Shown: positions 32,060 through 44,517, counted from the stretch's first letter. The stretch: DNA of 64,000 nt from Thelonectria olida (GCA_020736575.1 JAGPYM010000004.1:558001-622000); one strand, 5' to 3'. Made by a program: numbers and translations. Notes: generated from the letters alone by a model not told the origin.

Positions 32060-33583
32060 TTATTCGTGCCAAGAAATGTACAGCATGATGCCGGCGCCCA
32101 CAGCGACGGCCGTGAACTGAATGAGCGTCTTCTTCAGCTCCTCGGCTTTGTTCTTGCCTGTTTCTAGGAGCTCCGGAATCACTGCGACAGTGCCGACATA
32201 CAAGAAAGTGCCCGCAGTGAAGGGGAGCAGCATATCGCCCCAAGTCTAGAATCGAGAATCAGCAAAGCCATATTTACACAGGGTTGTCGAGGTGCAAGAG
32301 GATATTGAGATCCAAAAATGCTTCGGGGCAGAATCGACTTACCAGGCTGGTGCCCCAAAGACCCTGGTTGCGAGGCATGGGTCCGTCATTAGATGGGCCG
32401 CCAAACTCCTGGATAGCGATACCAATCAAAGTGCCCAGAAGAGCACCAAGCGCAGTCACGAATTGGGAACCCATGGCGGCGCGCTTAGAGAATCCGGACT
32501 GGATCAGCAGGGCAAAGTCGCCGACCTCGTGGGGAATCTCATGGAAGAAGACGGCAACAGTGGTGGTGGCGCCAATGGTGGGAGAGGCGTAGAAGCTGGC
32601 AGACATGGCGAGACCGTCGGTGATATTGTGCGTGAAGTCGGCACTGCGAGAATGGTCAGTTAACGGTTCTTTGATGGGCTGGTACTCCAAGCGTGGTATC
32701 GCTCCCCATCCCTTCACAGACAAGAGAAGGTAACTCCTTACATGAGGTTTAGATAACCGCCCAGCTTCACACTGGGGTTGATCTCCTTATCCTTGTGCGT
32801 CTCGACGGGTTCGGCGTCCTTCTTCGCCTTCTTGCGAGACTTGACCTCTCCATCCGTAGTCTTGACGCCCGTAGAAAGGGCCTTGTCTTCATCGTTGGCA
32901 TGAGAGTGGCCGTGCGAGTGGTCATGACCCTCTCCACCAGTCGCAATGCGCAGGCCCTTGTCCATGGCCACAAACGTCATGAAGCCCACCAAGATGCCCA
33001 GGCCCAGAATGAGGTTGCGGTTCGGCTCGACGAGCACAAACTTGACAGCGTCCTCATGGTCCTCGCCAACAAAGATCTCAGGAAGCAAGTGGAAGAGGGT
33101 ATCGCCGAGGAGGCCACCGACGGCGAAGGCGACCATGACGGACAAGGAAGCAGGGTCGATGTTTGTAGGGCAAAGAGCGAGCAGGAAGTTGGGAGGACCG
33201 GAGATGTAGAGGGTCGCGAGGAGGGCGTTGATGGCGGGGGAGCCGGGGAAGAGGACGGCGAAGGCACGTTCGGTCATGGAAGAGGGCGCGGCGGCATGGT
33301 GAGCCTGTTTCGCGGCGTTGAGGTCCTGGACGATGGAGCATGACTGGCGAGGTTATCCAGAGTCAGCAGGGGACGTCATGATGGCTCTCAAGGAGAAGGG
33401 GGAGGAGCGTACTTGAAGCTGCTGGTCCAACTCGTCTAGGCTGAGGCTGTCGAGGTTGAAGCCCGAGATCTTGGCATCGGCGGCGGGAGGGGCTGCTCTG
33501 GCGTGGGCGTGGGCGTACGCGACTGCTGCGAACCAGGAGAGGCACATGGCCGAGAGATAGATGTTCTTTCGCGAGAGCGACAT
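32060..33583 (-). CDS. ZIP-family zinc transporter of the ER type (YKE4/SLC39A7-like)
   Basis: Exons 33583-33413, 33343-32742, 32643-32343 and 32245-32060 give 419 residues. An N-terminal signal peptide ([28 protein letters not shown]) is followed by a lumenal segment. Membrane helices include [24 protein letters not shown] and [20 protein letters not shown] cytosolic loop has the His stretch HDHSHGHSH and many Lys/Asp. The metal-binding helices are intact: [10 protein letters not shown] (His at about 263) and [12 protein letters not shown] (His at about 292), the latter being the LIV-1/ZIP7 subfamily signature. The join NLI-ADFTHN agrees with the family. The protein ends [12 protein letters not shown]. 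Location in ER or Golgi and zinc export to the cytosol are inferred from YKE4/ZIP7. Confidence 0.94.
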
Positions 33584-34776
33584 GTTGGCGTCGGTATTAG
33601 GTAGCCAGCAGGGGAGAAAGGAAAAGAGGACGAAAGGAGTGTAGAGGAAAATGCCGAAACCGATGCCTCAAGCAGATGAGATCAGTTGGGCAGCAAAGAA
33701 GAGAAGGGCAGAAGAAGCAAAAGAGGATGCTGCTCTTTGAGAGAATGAAGATCAAAGTGGAGGACAGATAATTAGATGCCGGCGCCGGACCTGGACTTGG
33801 CTGACGGCGCGAATATACGGGGGACGGACCGGGGGGTCAAGGCAAGGGGGGGGGATGACGGCCAGTCGTTTGTTGGTTGAGGATCTTCAGAGCCGTCAAT
33901 CGCTATCAATCGAGGCTATAAGTACAGGGCTTCGACTTCATCAGGGGTATTTGGAGTGACTGTTTCTCCTTCTTTTAGCGCGTAAGTTCTTTATGAGCGC
34001 GAGCGAGGAGACGCGCTGGGCTAAAGAGGGAGAGCTTCCCGTCCATTTGCGGGAGCGGGAGAGCTGAGCTTTTTAGCTGCATATTAACGAAACGTCGCAT
34101 TCAAAGGCACGGGGCACGGCGGTTGATCGGATCTCGGATGGTGGATCGGCGGGCGACGGCCATGTTTAATATTTCTGAGACGTAGTTGTACCAATTCCTC
34201 AACTGTGTTGAGGATTGTGATTTAATAGCATGCACCTATTTTGGGTTTTTTTCAAGTTGCCGTGGAACCTCATGTCTTTGGGGAAGGTGCGTGAGTTCAC
34301 GCCTCAGGCTGAGGTCACGCGAGCTGTTTCTTCATGAATCTTGAACCTTGAACCTACATCTACATCAACCGACAACCAACTACCTCCCTATCGACGGACA
34401 TCTCCACATCACAATGCGAATCATCACCAGCGGAACTCTCTCCACGTCACCGTCTCTACTTCAATCAACAAGGGTGTCTCATAGACATGTTTATTCCAAG
34501 AGGGACCAATAAGGAGGCTTCATTTCATCCAAAATCCAACGACTAAGAACCAAAATCGCTCCTCGGTCAAAAATTACATACGGGAATATCCCTTTCCCAC
34601 CCAGTGGCCCCAGGATTGGCGCCAAGTCTATAATGTGTTTTGTATGTACATGACCGTTTGAAGAACCCTAACCGGTGTGGTTGTTCTCCTGCCCTAGGTT
34701 GCAACCCCGGATAAAGAAATGCTTGCCTCTACAAAGAAATGAAAAGGAAATGAACTCGTCAGGTGAGTGATCTGAT
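33584..34776. other. Intergenic region upstream of the ZIP transporter
   Basis: About 1.2 kb between the ZIP start and the stop of the GH17 gene. A G-run (about 33845-33854) and GA-rich DNA lie in the proximal promoter. I see no coding sequence. Confidence 0.4.
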
Positions 34777-36165
34777 TTACAGAGTAAATGCAGCAATAAC
34801 CAGAGCCACGGCCGCTGCGCCGAGAGAGTTGAGCTGCGAGCCGCTGCCAGTAACAGTGGTCGACGAGGGCTCGGTGGCAGCGTTGGTGCTGGATCCAGAA
34901 CCAGAGTCGGAGCCGGAACCGGAACCTGAGCCAGAGCTGGAGCCAGAGTTAGAGCCCGAGGTGGGGGTCGACACAGCAGTCAGGGTTGCGGAAGCGCCGT
35001 TGAGGTAGCCGGTGGCAGTTCCGTTGGTGTAACCGCCGTGGCTTCCGTGGCCTCCGTGGCCGCCGTACTGAGCACCAGTGGGGGTCGAACAAGGAGTGGC
35101 AGGGGTAGCAGGAGTACCGGTAGAGGAGCTGTCACCGTTTCCAGAGCTGCTGCCGTACTTGCTGCCGCTCTTGTTGCTCTTGTTGCTACTTCCGACCTTG
35201 GTCTTGGTCTTGTCGACACCAGAGCAGGAGAGGTCGTACAGGGGAGTCTTGGTGAGGGTAGAGCCGATGACGCCGAAGCTGGGGTTGGGAGTCGTGGGGG
35301 CAGAGTCCTGGAGAGTGTACCACCAGACGTTGGTGGCGCCGAACAGAGGGCAGCCAACGTCCTCCCAGTAGGTGCGGGCGTTCTTGGTGGAGGGGATGGC
35401 CTTGTTGTACGTCTTTCCGCTCACGGGCCAGCCAGTCTCGGTGATCCAGATCTCGCGGTTACCAGCAACGGCCTGGACCTTGTCGTAGGCGGTCTGGAAG
35501 AGGTTGGAGCCCTCGGAGACGGGGTTGTATTTGGTGTCCTCGAAGTAAGGGTAGGTGTCCATGCCGAGCCAGTCGCAGGCCTCGATGACGGCCTCGTTGG
35601 AGCTGTTAGAGTAGGCGTTCCATGTATCGACGTGGCCAACGGGAATGCTCTCAAGGCAAGTGCCCTTGATGGCCTTGCGAGTCAACTCGATGTAGTTGAC
35701 GAGGACATCGGGGCTGCAGCCGGGGTCGGAGCCAGCAGCGATGCCAGTTTCCGAGATACGGTACAAGTCCTCGCTACCGACGGAGATGCCGGCAACGAGA
35801 TCGTCGATCTGGCCACAGAACTGGTCGATGGTGGTCTTCAAAGCGGTGATTTCGTTGTTGAAGGAGTCGGTGCCAGCAGAAGCCCAGAGACCGAGGAGCA
35901 GGCTGGTCTTGGTCTTGATGGCGGCAGGGATGGCAGAGATGACGGTGTTTTCGGTGCCGGCCTGGACCATGGTATAGAGACGGGCACTGGTGAAGGCGCC
36001 GTCGGTGCCCTCGAGGGAGGCAGCCGTCTTGAACTCGTTCTCAAAGTCAGTCTGGACCTTTGCGGTGCCGTCACCGTACGAGGCACCGTAGTTGAAGCCC
36101 TGGAAGGCGGCGCTGGCCGAGGAGACGGCGGCAGCCATGGTGAGAAGGGTGGAGGTGGAAGGCAT
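34777..36165 (-). CDS. GPI-anchored GH17 glucan endo-1,3-beta-glucosidase (EglC/Bgl2 type)
   Basis: Single exon, 462 residues. Signal peptide MPSTSTLLTMAAAVSSASAA, then the GH17 TIM barrel beginning FQGFNYGASYGDGTAKVQTDFENEF. The acid/base Glu is at about 132 (AGISVGSEDLYR) and the nucleophile Glu at about 243 (IWITETGWPVSG). After the barrel comes a long Ser/Thr/Gly linker with a GGHGGHGSHGG cluster and a GSGSGSGSDSGSGSS run, then a hydrophobic C-terminus (SLGAAAVALVIAAFTL) preceded by small residues, which fits a GPI anchor signal. It acts on cell-wall beta-1,3-glucan. The length and tail match fungal EglC-like enzymes rather than the shorter soluble Bgl2. Confidence 0.95.
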   Translation of the reverse strand: MPSTSTLLTMAAAVSSASAAFQGFNYGASYGDGTAKVQTDFENEFKTAASLEGTDGAFTSARLYTMVQAGTENTVISAIPAAIKTKTSLLLGLWASAGTDSFNNEITALKTTIDQFCGQIDDLVAGISVGSEDLYRISETGIAAGSDPGCSPDVLVNYIELTRKAIKGTCLESIPVGHVDTWNAYSNSSNEAVIEACDWLGMDTYPYFEDTKYNPVSEGSNLFQTAYDKVQAVAGNREIWITETGWPVSGKTYNKAIPSTKNARTYWEDVGCPLFGATNVWWYTLQDSAPTTPNPSFGVIGSTLTKTPLYDLSCSGVDKTKTKVGSSNKSNKSGSKYGSSSGNGDSSSTGTPATPATPCSTPTGAQYGGHGGHGSHGGYTNGTATGYLNGASATLTAVSTPTSGSNSGSSSGSGSGSGSDSGSGSSTNAATEPSSTTVTGSGSQLNSLGAAAVALVIAAFTL

Positions 36166-38124
36166 GTTGACTGTTTGTCTTCGATATATGTCTTATTTAC
36201 TTATGTGCAAGAGCCGGGAGACCGGAGGACGAAGGGATTCGGGATCTCTTCAGGTGAACAACGTATGAAAGAGGGCGTTGTTCGGGGGGTTCCAATGAGG
36301 ATAGCGAGAGACGAAGTATTAAAAATAAGAAAATAAAGAAGAGGGATGAAGGAGCACTGAGAAGGAGGGAGGAGGAGGAAGAAGAAGAAGAGAAGGAAAG
36401 AAAAAGGAAGAGGTGGGATATGGGAGGAATAACAACTCACGGATATGCATCCACACCCTGGGTTCGTCTTGATAATGCCGGGCCAGGGACAGGACAACAG
36501 CTTCACCCACTCACTCACTCACTACCAACGCAACATGGATGGACTGGACAGTCCCCATCGGTGGCGACGACATGGCTTCTCTTCTCCACCGTCAAAGTGT
36601 GGTTCATTGACTCCATCTCCGTCTCCACATGGACACCAACCAACGAAGCGGCCCCAAGTTGCAGCCAAGTTCACATCCCGGACGACGGTCAAGTCCCCTC
36701 CCCCCTTGTTCGGCATGTCCAAGGACAAAGATGGTGGGAGGATGACTCGCCAGGCACATGAAAGAGTTTTTGACTTTCAGGCACCGCCGTTACATCAAAG
36801 ACCGGCCCATTTCAGCCATACCTACCAGATCAGACGTGGCACTCGCTGTTCTCTTACGGTCAGGCAACGGGGTGTCGACGGGCTTGCATTTGCGCGGTAC
36901 CTACGGGGAGCTTGAAGATGGATGGATGCACAACGGATAGGGACCCTATTCTCCCATCTCTCTCTCCTTTTCCCGCCATCAAATCTTACAACCCAGTCAG
37001 CATTTCCACAATTAACGATTCCAATCCCTCAGTCGTCGTTCGAATCGACGTCCCGAGACATGGATTAAACAACAAGACGGACGACGGTGCCAAGCCATTG
37101 CCCGCACGGAAGCCAAGAATAGCAACCCGGAAGACAGGGGTTGCGCGTTGTTCTCGATGATCCTCCACGGCTCGGCTACTGATGATAATTAGTTATTATC
37201 CCCGATGGAAACAAGAAGGAGGAGGAGAAGAAGAAAACTCTGAAGCAGTGAGTGGACCGGGACGGCTTAATGGCGCTGATCCGTGAATATGGATGCCGCC
37301 ACAACCGTTGATAGTCACAGCTATGACTATCAAGCACAACCACGCACAAAAAGACGGCATAACCAACTCGATTGCATATCCTTCGTGGAGAACCAGCAGA
37401 ACCAAACCCCTGGAAGGACTCGTCAGCTCCAACCTCCACATCCACCTGTCCCGTCCGGTGCCTTGTTCCTTGCAGGAGAAGAAGCACGGGCACCCCAGTC
37501 GGGCATTTTCCACGGCCGCTTTTGGCGGGAGAAAGACAACAGGAAAGGAAAAGGGTGAAGCGGACTTGCAGGCCTCATCATGCTTCCCCCCCGATATGCC
37601 GCTGGGATCATCCTCCCTTCCCAGGAAGAATCGGAGACATGTGTGGCCAAATTAGGATGACGATTGCATCTGTTCTCCATCATCATCATTTCATCTCGCT
37701 GGGGCCGAGAGTGTGGGATTGCTTTTGACGCGTCCTCGCCGGCATGTCACCTGCGGGAGAGACTAGACCTGCAAGGTACGGATATCCTCTTGCGGTTAGG
37801 CTTGCCTGATGTGCCATCGAGACGTGTGAAGACTGAAGAGAGAGAGCTGTTGACGGCTGCAAACATCTGAATGAATTACTTGGTCGTCTGTGGTGGCAAT
37901 GCTGCAGTTGTTTTGTAAGAGCCATCGAGCTGAAAATTCTTCTCACCTACGAATAGGTACGTACCTCTTCAAGGAAAAGAGTAAAAAAGTCAAATGCTCG
38001 GGTTCTGAACTGGCAACGGTGCCGTCATCATCAGACGTCATCACGGACCAAGCAACAAACAAATAAACAACCAAGCACACACACACACAACAGCAAAAAG
38101 AAAAATGGCGGAAAACGCAAAAAG
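36166..38124. other. Intergenic region upstream of the GH17 gene
   Basis: About 2 kb. A GA-rich tract on the + strand (about 36355-36415) is the pyrimidine-rich leader or promoter of the GH17 gene read on the minus strand. An (ACTC)n repeat is near 36509-36523 and a (CA)n run near 38077-38091. I see no coding sequence. Confidence 0.45.
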
Positions 38125-38133
38125 AAAAAAAAA
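38125..38133 (-). terminator. RNA polymerase III terminator of the tRNA gene
   Basis: Nine T residues on the minus strand lie 23 nt after the tRNA 3' end. Sequence in between has no run of four or more T, so this is the first expected Pol III stop. Confidence 0.75.
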
Positions 38134-38155
38134 TGAATTGGAGGCCGTGGGATTT

Positions 38156-38254
38156 TGCTCCCGGCAGGGCTTGAACCTGCGACCTTCGCATCACTAATGC
38201 AGCGCTGTCAGGCGAGTATTAGTACGAAGCTCTAACCAACTGAGCTACGGAAGC
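38156..38254 (-). tRNA. tRNA-Ile (anticodon AAU) with an intron
   Basis: The minus strand folds as a complete tRNA. The acceptor stem is GCTTCCG with CGGGAGC; the D arm is GCTC-AGTTGGTTA-GAGC (A-box like); the anticodon stem is TCGTA with TGCGA and the loop reads CTAATA...A, giving anticodon AAT; the T arm is GCAGG-TTCAAGC-CCTGC (B-box). A 25-nt intron (38216-38192) interrupts the gene one base 3' of the anticodon, the standard position. The discriminator base is A. One G-T pair occurs in the acceptor stem and one in the anticodon stem. Confidence 0.93.
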
Positions 38255-38985
38255 CGTCCAATTGCTTGTGATGGCAGCTCTGTTGTTGTCCATCAAGAGC
38301 GGTAGCCCGGGATCACCCACGATGGGAGCGACTTTTACAAGGACTTACCCTAGAACCAAGGCAATTCCAATTGTATTTCTGTTTTGAAGTAGCGTGATTC
38401 GTCTCGTTCTCTTCTGTATGGTCCTCTCGGGATGCTTTCTGACAGTTCATCCTTATAGGATAGGCCCCGGCCAAGCAAACGGTCTCCTGTCTCAGTTTGG
38501 ATGTGGACTGGCAGTAAAGCCGAAGCCAAGTTGTGTCGAGACCCTCACACATAGAGACAGCAGGATCGAGCCTTTGCTCAGTCACGTTCTAATTTATCTT
38601 ATTTTATTACTTAGACAACAGCCACTTACCTATACCTACCGTGCTCGATATCCCTTATCGAGCCGAAATAGGTACAGTAGCAATAGATTCTGAACAACAA
38701 AAAGCGCTCGTAACAGGTGTGTCAAGGTAGCGTTGACTCATAGAATATGTCGAGTAGACCTTTCATAGTCAAGCCGTAACCCATCAGCTTTGCTAGAAAC
38801 AACTCGCAGACAGGTTTGCCTAACAGCATGTTTAACATCTATCATCTCATCACGACCTCGAGCCACCGGGACCATTTCCATCAAACAATGGTCTCATAAG
38901 ACAACTCAAACTACCCAGCCACCGGTATCCCGTTATGTACGCCTAGTCTATCCGAATGAAACAACAATAAAACGCTCATTCTTCT
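38255..38985. other. Intergenic region between tRNA-Ile and TSC1
   Basis: About 730 bp, moderately AT-rich near 38590-38700, with short tacctatacc/aataggtaca motifs. No gene is seen. Confidence 0.4.
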
Positions 38986-41900
38986 TCAATCATACATGAA
39001 CCCTCGAATCCCCCTCAAAGCCGACGACTTTTTATCCTTCTTAGACGACGATTCTTCTCGGCCCTTGTCCTTTGAATCCCTACGCATTCGGGATTGTAGA
39101 CTTTCCGAAAAGAGGTCAGAGTGACTGCGGGCTAACAGCCGTCCAGCCGACTCGCTCCGGCCCAACGGCCGGTGATCGGGACTCAACGAGAGTGACCCGT
39201 CACCGGACCAGTCCGTTCCGGATGGTGATCCAGGTCGATGTGACCACAAACCGGACACGGGTGTTCCAGGCTTCTGCTGGGGCCCCAGCGGAGGCGTCAC
39301 GTTGAAAGCCGAGCCCTCACCGGACTCAGGGTCCGTATAGACTCGATGTAACCGCGTCTTCATCATTACAGGGCTTGCTGACACGGACAGGTCCTCGCTG
39401 TCCCCTTCAACGCTCTGAGATGTGTCGATTTTCAGCGGCCCAGGCGTGATCCCCGTCTTCATATCGAGTAATGATGACTGGAGGGCGGTATACTTTCGTG
39501 TGAGAAGATTGCATTGCTTCTGCAGCTCCGCTTGTTGTTCTCGACTCGCTGCTAGAGCTGCTGCGACTGCCTCTTTTGCTCGAGGAGAAGATGCACCGCG
39601 TCCATCTTCCGCCTCGGAGAGCCTCGCCTGCAGTGTCGCAATTTGACCCTGAAAGAGCTTCTTTGTCCGCTCAATCTCGCTTTCCCGGGAGGCAAGTTGA
39701 ATGGACAACATTTGCGCCTTCTCCTCGGCCTCCGTCGCCGTGTTCATGGCCCTTTGCTGCTCAAGTTCCTTGGCTTGACTGTCCCGTTCCACAATTGTCA
39801 GTCGCGTCACCTCGCCCTTGAGACGATCGATCTCGGCCCCATGCATCTCAATAGATTGCATGTTTTGCTTCCAATTCAGCTCCTTGACCTCAGCCTCGCA
39901 AACCATAGCCCTGAGCTTCTCGCACTCAGCCTTGGAATTTTCCATTTCCTTCTGAGTAGCTTCGTATTCCGTCTTGAGCTTCTTCGATTCGTCACGCAGT
40001 TTCTTGAGCTTGTTCGCAAGGTCCGCTTCCCACTTCTTTGCCAGTGCCCTGCTCTTCTCCGAGTCCCCTCTGACCTGCATCTCTGCCTTTTTGGCCTCTT
40101 CATATCGATTCTTGAGATTGCGATTCATCATGATAAGATTCTGAGTCTCTGCTTCCGTGACCGCCTCCTCTAAGCGCCTCCTCCGTAGATCACCAATGTG
40201 TGCCATGTGTTGCTGCTTCAAGTATCTCTCGAAATTGAGATCATTCTGGAGAATGAGAATCCGCCGTTGTAGGTGGGCAATCCGTGGGGTTGTCTCGGTC
40301 AAGGAAAGCGGCGAGCTTATTCCCTGCTGAGCCGTCGAGAATCCGCTCGGACGATCTGCTACGGACTCTTGGTGACTCAGAGACAGCGAGGGTACACTGT
40401 CGTTGGCCAATGACTGGTTGAGGCCTGACTTAATCGCCTTATTCGACTGGATCATGTCCTGAAGATGCGTGTGCGATGCTGAAGTTGTCAGATTGTCAGA
40501 CAGCGTTGGGCTGTTCTTTACCTCTGCCGAATCTCGAGTCGAAGGATGGCTCGAATGAGAGTCTTGGCGCACCAAGGTTGATGGCCTTCGGCTGGTGGCC
40601 AGTGATTCCATACTGGCAGACTGGGTAATCTTGTACGCATCCTGAAGATCGACCATGGAAGGTCCGCTGAGAAGTGCCTGATCATGACTATCCCTGACAG
40701 ACCCCTCACTCATTGGAATGGCCGCATCAGGGATTGATGGCAAGGTCTGCCCAACGACCTGATTGAGCTCCGTCACTAAGCAGAGACCCATACACTCGGC
40801 CACTACCTCGGGCGCCTCGCTTTTAATCCATCTGCTGAAATCTGTCTTTTCCGAATCGACCGTGAGAGTGTAGAAGTTGGGATGCAAAAGATGGTGTCGC
40901 CTAAATCTCTCGGATTGATCTCGAATTTCTGTTGGCTGCACCTCCATGTCATTTGCATTGGCCACATTGGCGTGTCGAAGATATCGCTGGGGTTTGCGAA
41001 TGTAGTCCAAAAAGTTGATGGGGTATAGACCGTAGAGAATCGTATAGTAGTTCAACAGATGGTCGACAGGATGGTCATCCACCTGGGCCTCAAAGCTGTA
41101 CACTTCCCAGGGCCCGTCCAGAGCTGAATCATCCAACTGAGGTTCCACGATGCCCGCTCGTTCCCGAGTCCAGAACAGCAACCTGGAGTAGATGTTGAAC
41201 AAGGTCGGAAGATGAGGCACCAAGGAACTGGGCATATGTGGCAGAAACATGATGAGAGTCGTCAAGGCGACTGAGACAATTGTGGTGGAGGTATCGTGCT
41301 GCAGGCATCTCAAAATGTTGCAAAAGAGAGGAGTCTGGAGGATGAGGTGAATGTGCGGCGGTCGACTTTGGAGATAGTCGGTAAGGAACTTCAAGACGGC
41401 TTTGCGATACTGCTTCTGGACAAAATACCGATCCAGGGCGTTGAACATGTCCTTGAACGGGGTTAGCGATCGCCACATTGCGAATGCCATGGACTCAACG
41501 GCTACTGACCTTCGGATGCCGTGTACCAAACTGGATAAGAGCATCTCGGGTGATCTTCTCGTTGTAGTCCTCGGAAGTGACACCCTCGCTGGTGGCGGGG
41601 TAGAGCTTGTCCATCCATCCCGTCAGAAGGCGGTCAATAAGCGGGTTGGAGAAGATATCATCTTCCGAGGGTTCGGAGAACTCTTCGGCTAGCGATAGAA
41701 TATCCATGATGCTGGCCAACGACTCGGTTATCACATCCTTCTCTGGAGCTGCCAAGACAGAGAGAGCAGCGCAAGAATCCCACCAGGCGAATATGCGTTC
41801 GGGGGTTCGAAGAACAGGGAGCAAACGGCGGCAGATGGCCAGCCACGGGGCGTAATGCGCGGGGGAGTCCTTGACATACTTGTCGAAGATGGAGAAGAGC

Positions 41901-42216
41901 TCCTCCTGTAAGCGATCGGCAGCCGCATCGTCGTACTTCTGGTGTCGTCGCAGGTAGCCATCGATGACTTGGGAGAGGCCTTCTGGGAGCGGGGCGGTCG
42001 GTTCTGCGAGGAAGGCGACGATCGCCTTGGACAAGTCCTTTAGCGACCTAGAGGGGTGGAGATGATGGTCAGCAGAGGCAGTTGGCGAGGGGAGGAGGGG
42101 TTGGGCTGGCGATCGCGAATGCAGAGCCGCAGGGCCAGGGGTTGTCCATGAAGCTGACGTCGAGGAAGATTTTCACGAGGCCCAGTTACGTACGCCGATG
42201 AAGCCATGCTCGGCAT
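38986..42216 (-). CDS. TSC1: Hamartin homologue TSC1
   Basis: Three exons (42216-42194, 42047-41510, 41451-38986) give 1008 residues. The N-terminal two fifths match the hamartin helical repeat domain: SLKDLSKAIVAFLAEP, LFSIFDKYVKDSPAHYAPWLAICRRLLPVL, DMFNALDRYFVQKQYRKAVLKFLTDYLQSRPPHIHLILQTPLFCNILRCLQHDTSTTIVSVALTTLIMFLPHMPSSL. The middle is Ser-rich and probably disordered. From about residue 620 there is a long coiled coil (LQRRILILQNDLNFERYLKQQHMAHIGDLRRRRLEEAVTEAETQNLIMMNRNLKNRYEEAKKAE...). TSC1 stabilises TSC2, the GAP for Rheb, and restrains TORC1. A second in-frame ATG at 42207 would shorten the product by three residues. The tail ends SSALRGIRGFMYD. Confidence 0.93.
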
Positions 42217-43438
42217 GACGGCCTCATCCGGGCTCGCAAAGTTGACGATGACCAGACCGAACGGATGAGGCCCGAATGGTGTGGATCGTGGGAGAGCTGT
42301 CGTGTGTTGAGTGAAGCTATTCGAGGTCGTTGGGCACAAGCAGCTGATTGAGAATAGATTGGAAGGAAGGCTCAACTGCGGGTTGTGGCGGGACACTTCA
42401 GGACGGGCTTGTTGCGCAAAGTGGTGCAACACTGGCGAGCGCCCGAGTGGGGGATTAAGCTTCTGGGTCATGACAGCTGATTTTACAGCGGGTTCCCAGC
42501 GCTGGGGAGGTCGCCGGGTAGCGGGATTCCAGGGCCATGAGCCCGCTGGAGAGGGACAAGCTACAGCGGCTTTCCAGTGACTGGTGGCAGATTTCGCAGG
42601 GGCAGGCGCTGTGAACCCGCAGTTTTCATTGGCCCAAAGGCGCACCAAGTCCTCGAATAAAAACGATAGGTGGTGGGGGCTGCTGGTGGCCGGCAGGAAG
42701 ACGAGCGCTGTGGGTGATCGGCCAGCCTGTCCCGGGGCAGCCGGGTTCAGAGTACCAAGCGGGACGATGGGTCGAGGCGGCGCCATGTGGTACCCGGGAC
42801 TTTAAAAGGGAGACCCACCGAAGATGAGCCGTGCGCTAGCAACCCCGCATTCAAGGCGCCCGCATGACCCACGAGACCTCCGGGCACGTACCGCTAGACA
42901 TGCGAGACAGGCGAGACGTACGGCGTCCTGTGGGTCCTCACACCAGACGGAGACTGACGCCAGCAGCAATGAGCTGCCCTTCTGACTTGGATCGAGCCAC
43001 TTGCTTTCGGGCTGGCACAGACTGTGAGACTGGGGAAATGCACTCAAACCCAGTGCAGTAAGGCTCTGCCGCAAGGTGACGGAATCGGCTGGGCCGAGCT
43101 AAGGTCAGGACTGGGCCAGACGAGGGTGATCTGGAGCTGTGTGCGTGAGGTAACGTGCCTGAAGCCAATGGGTAGGGCAAATGCCGTACCTCACCACTGA
43201 CTCTGCAACCCTAGAAGGCGTTTGTTTTTATACCCTCCTCCTCCTCCTCGTGTTCTTCTTCTTCTTTTCCCTCTCATCTTCTCCTTGATCATCAATTCAA
43301 TTCATCTCAATCACCACCCAACCCAAGCCTCACCCTTTGTGTGTCTGTCCCCTCCACGACTTACACACCTTCCATCTCCTCTGAACTTCACCTTCCCCAA
43401 TTCAACATCCCACCACCCACCACTACAATACCGGCAAG
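42217..43438. promoter_or_regulatory. Divergent promoter region of TSC1 and the DJ-1/PfpI gene
   Basis: About 1.2 kb between divergent starts. The DJ-1 side (43225-43435) is a long CT-rich leader on the + strand. I see no coding sequence. Confidence 0.4.
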
Positions 43439-44517
43439 ATGAGTGCACACAAGTCCTCCGCCGTGGCCGACCAGGAGCCCCTGGACGTCCTCGTTGCGGT
43501 TCACGAGAAGTTTGACCTCCTCGACTTTTCTGGCGCTGTCGAGGTGTTCAACACTGCAGTCCACGATCTGAATGACCCCGAGAGTAAGTCGGCCTTCCCT
43601 TGCATCAACCCCTCACTTCTAGTCGATCCCCCCTCCCTTCCCAAGGTTACCCCTCCCGCTGACCTCACCCCTCCCTTGCATAGACAGCAAGGCCTTCGAG
43701 ATTACCATCGTCGGTCCTGAGCCTAAGGTGCTCTCGTCCCAGGGTGTCATCATCGGCTCCCAGATCTCCTACAAGGAGGCCCACGATCGCCTCGAGGACT
43801 TTGACCTCCTTGTCGTCGTTGGCGGCAACTCCAAAGAAGTCATCGAAAAGGAACTCGAGCCCCTCAGCCTCATTAGCGACTTTGCCGAGCTGCAGAAGCG
43901 TGACCCTGCCCGCGAGCGAACCGTGCTCTCTATTTGCACCGGTGCCCTCTTCCTCGGAAAGCAGGGTATCCTCTCCGGCCTCTCGGCCACCACCCACTCC
44001 GACTACCTGACTACATTTGAGAACATCTGCAGCGATGCTGCTACCCTCCTTCTTCAGGAACGTACCGACGTCATTGAGGACGCTCGCTACGTTGTCAACA
44101 ACCTTCGTTTCGACCTCGGAGACGAGGACGAGAACCCCTACATCCACTACAAGACCGAGTCCGGCCGACGTCCTTCATTGAATGCCCGGTACGTAACAAG
44201 TTCCCACCCGGCCCTCTTTACCCCGCTTTGTCCGACATGCATTGGGTTTGAGACGGTTCAACTGACTTTGATCCTTCTCTAGCAAGGGAAGCATGTCCTT
44301 CAAGGGCTCCATCTCACGTCGGGAGTCGATTGTCCGCCGTGCCGCCATGAGACTGGGTGGTCTTCGTGTGGTGACGGCTGGGGGCGTCAGCTGTGGCATT
44401 GATGCAGCATTGTATCTCGTCAGTGCCATGGTAGATGATGCGTGCGCGTTGGAGGTGGCCAGGACCCTTCAGTGGACCTGGAACAAGGGCGTTGTCGTCG
44501 ACGGTCTCGACGTCTAA
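43439..44517 (+). CDS. DJ-1/PfpI (ThiJ) family protein
   Basis: Exons 43439-43583, 43684-44188 and 44283-44517 give 294 residues. The fold is visible as LDVLVAVHEKFDLLDFSGAVEVFN, FEITIVGPEPKVLSSQGVIIGSQISYKEA, FDLLVVVGGNSKEVI, then the nucleophile elbow LSICTGALFLGKQGILSG with Cys at about 133, followed by the His of TTHSDYL and the terminal segment RLGGLRVVTAGGVSCGIDAALYLVSAM. This matches the bacterial-type PfpI/isonitrile-hydratase-like subgroup common in fungi. A basic insert of about 60 residues (ESGRRPSLNARKGSMSFKGSISRRESIVRR) carries several RRxS-like sites and is unusual for the family. Its reaction is not predictable; options include isonitrile hydratase, glyoxalase-like or chaperone-like roles. 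Confidence 0.85.

Noticed and set aside
35038..36336. Long open frame of 432 codons on the + strand opposite the GH17 gene
   Set aside because: It is a shadow of the G+C-rich GH17 coding strand. It is Val/Gly/Asp-rich without any domain, while the minus strand encodes a complete enzyme.
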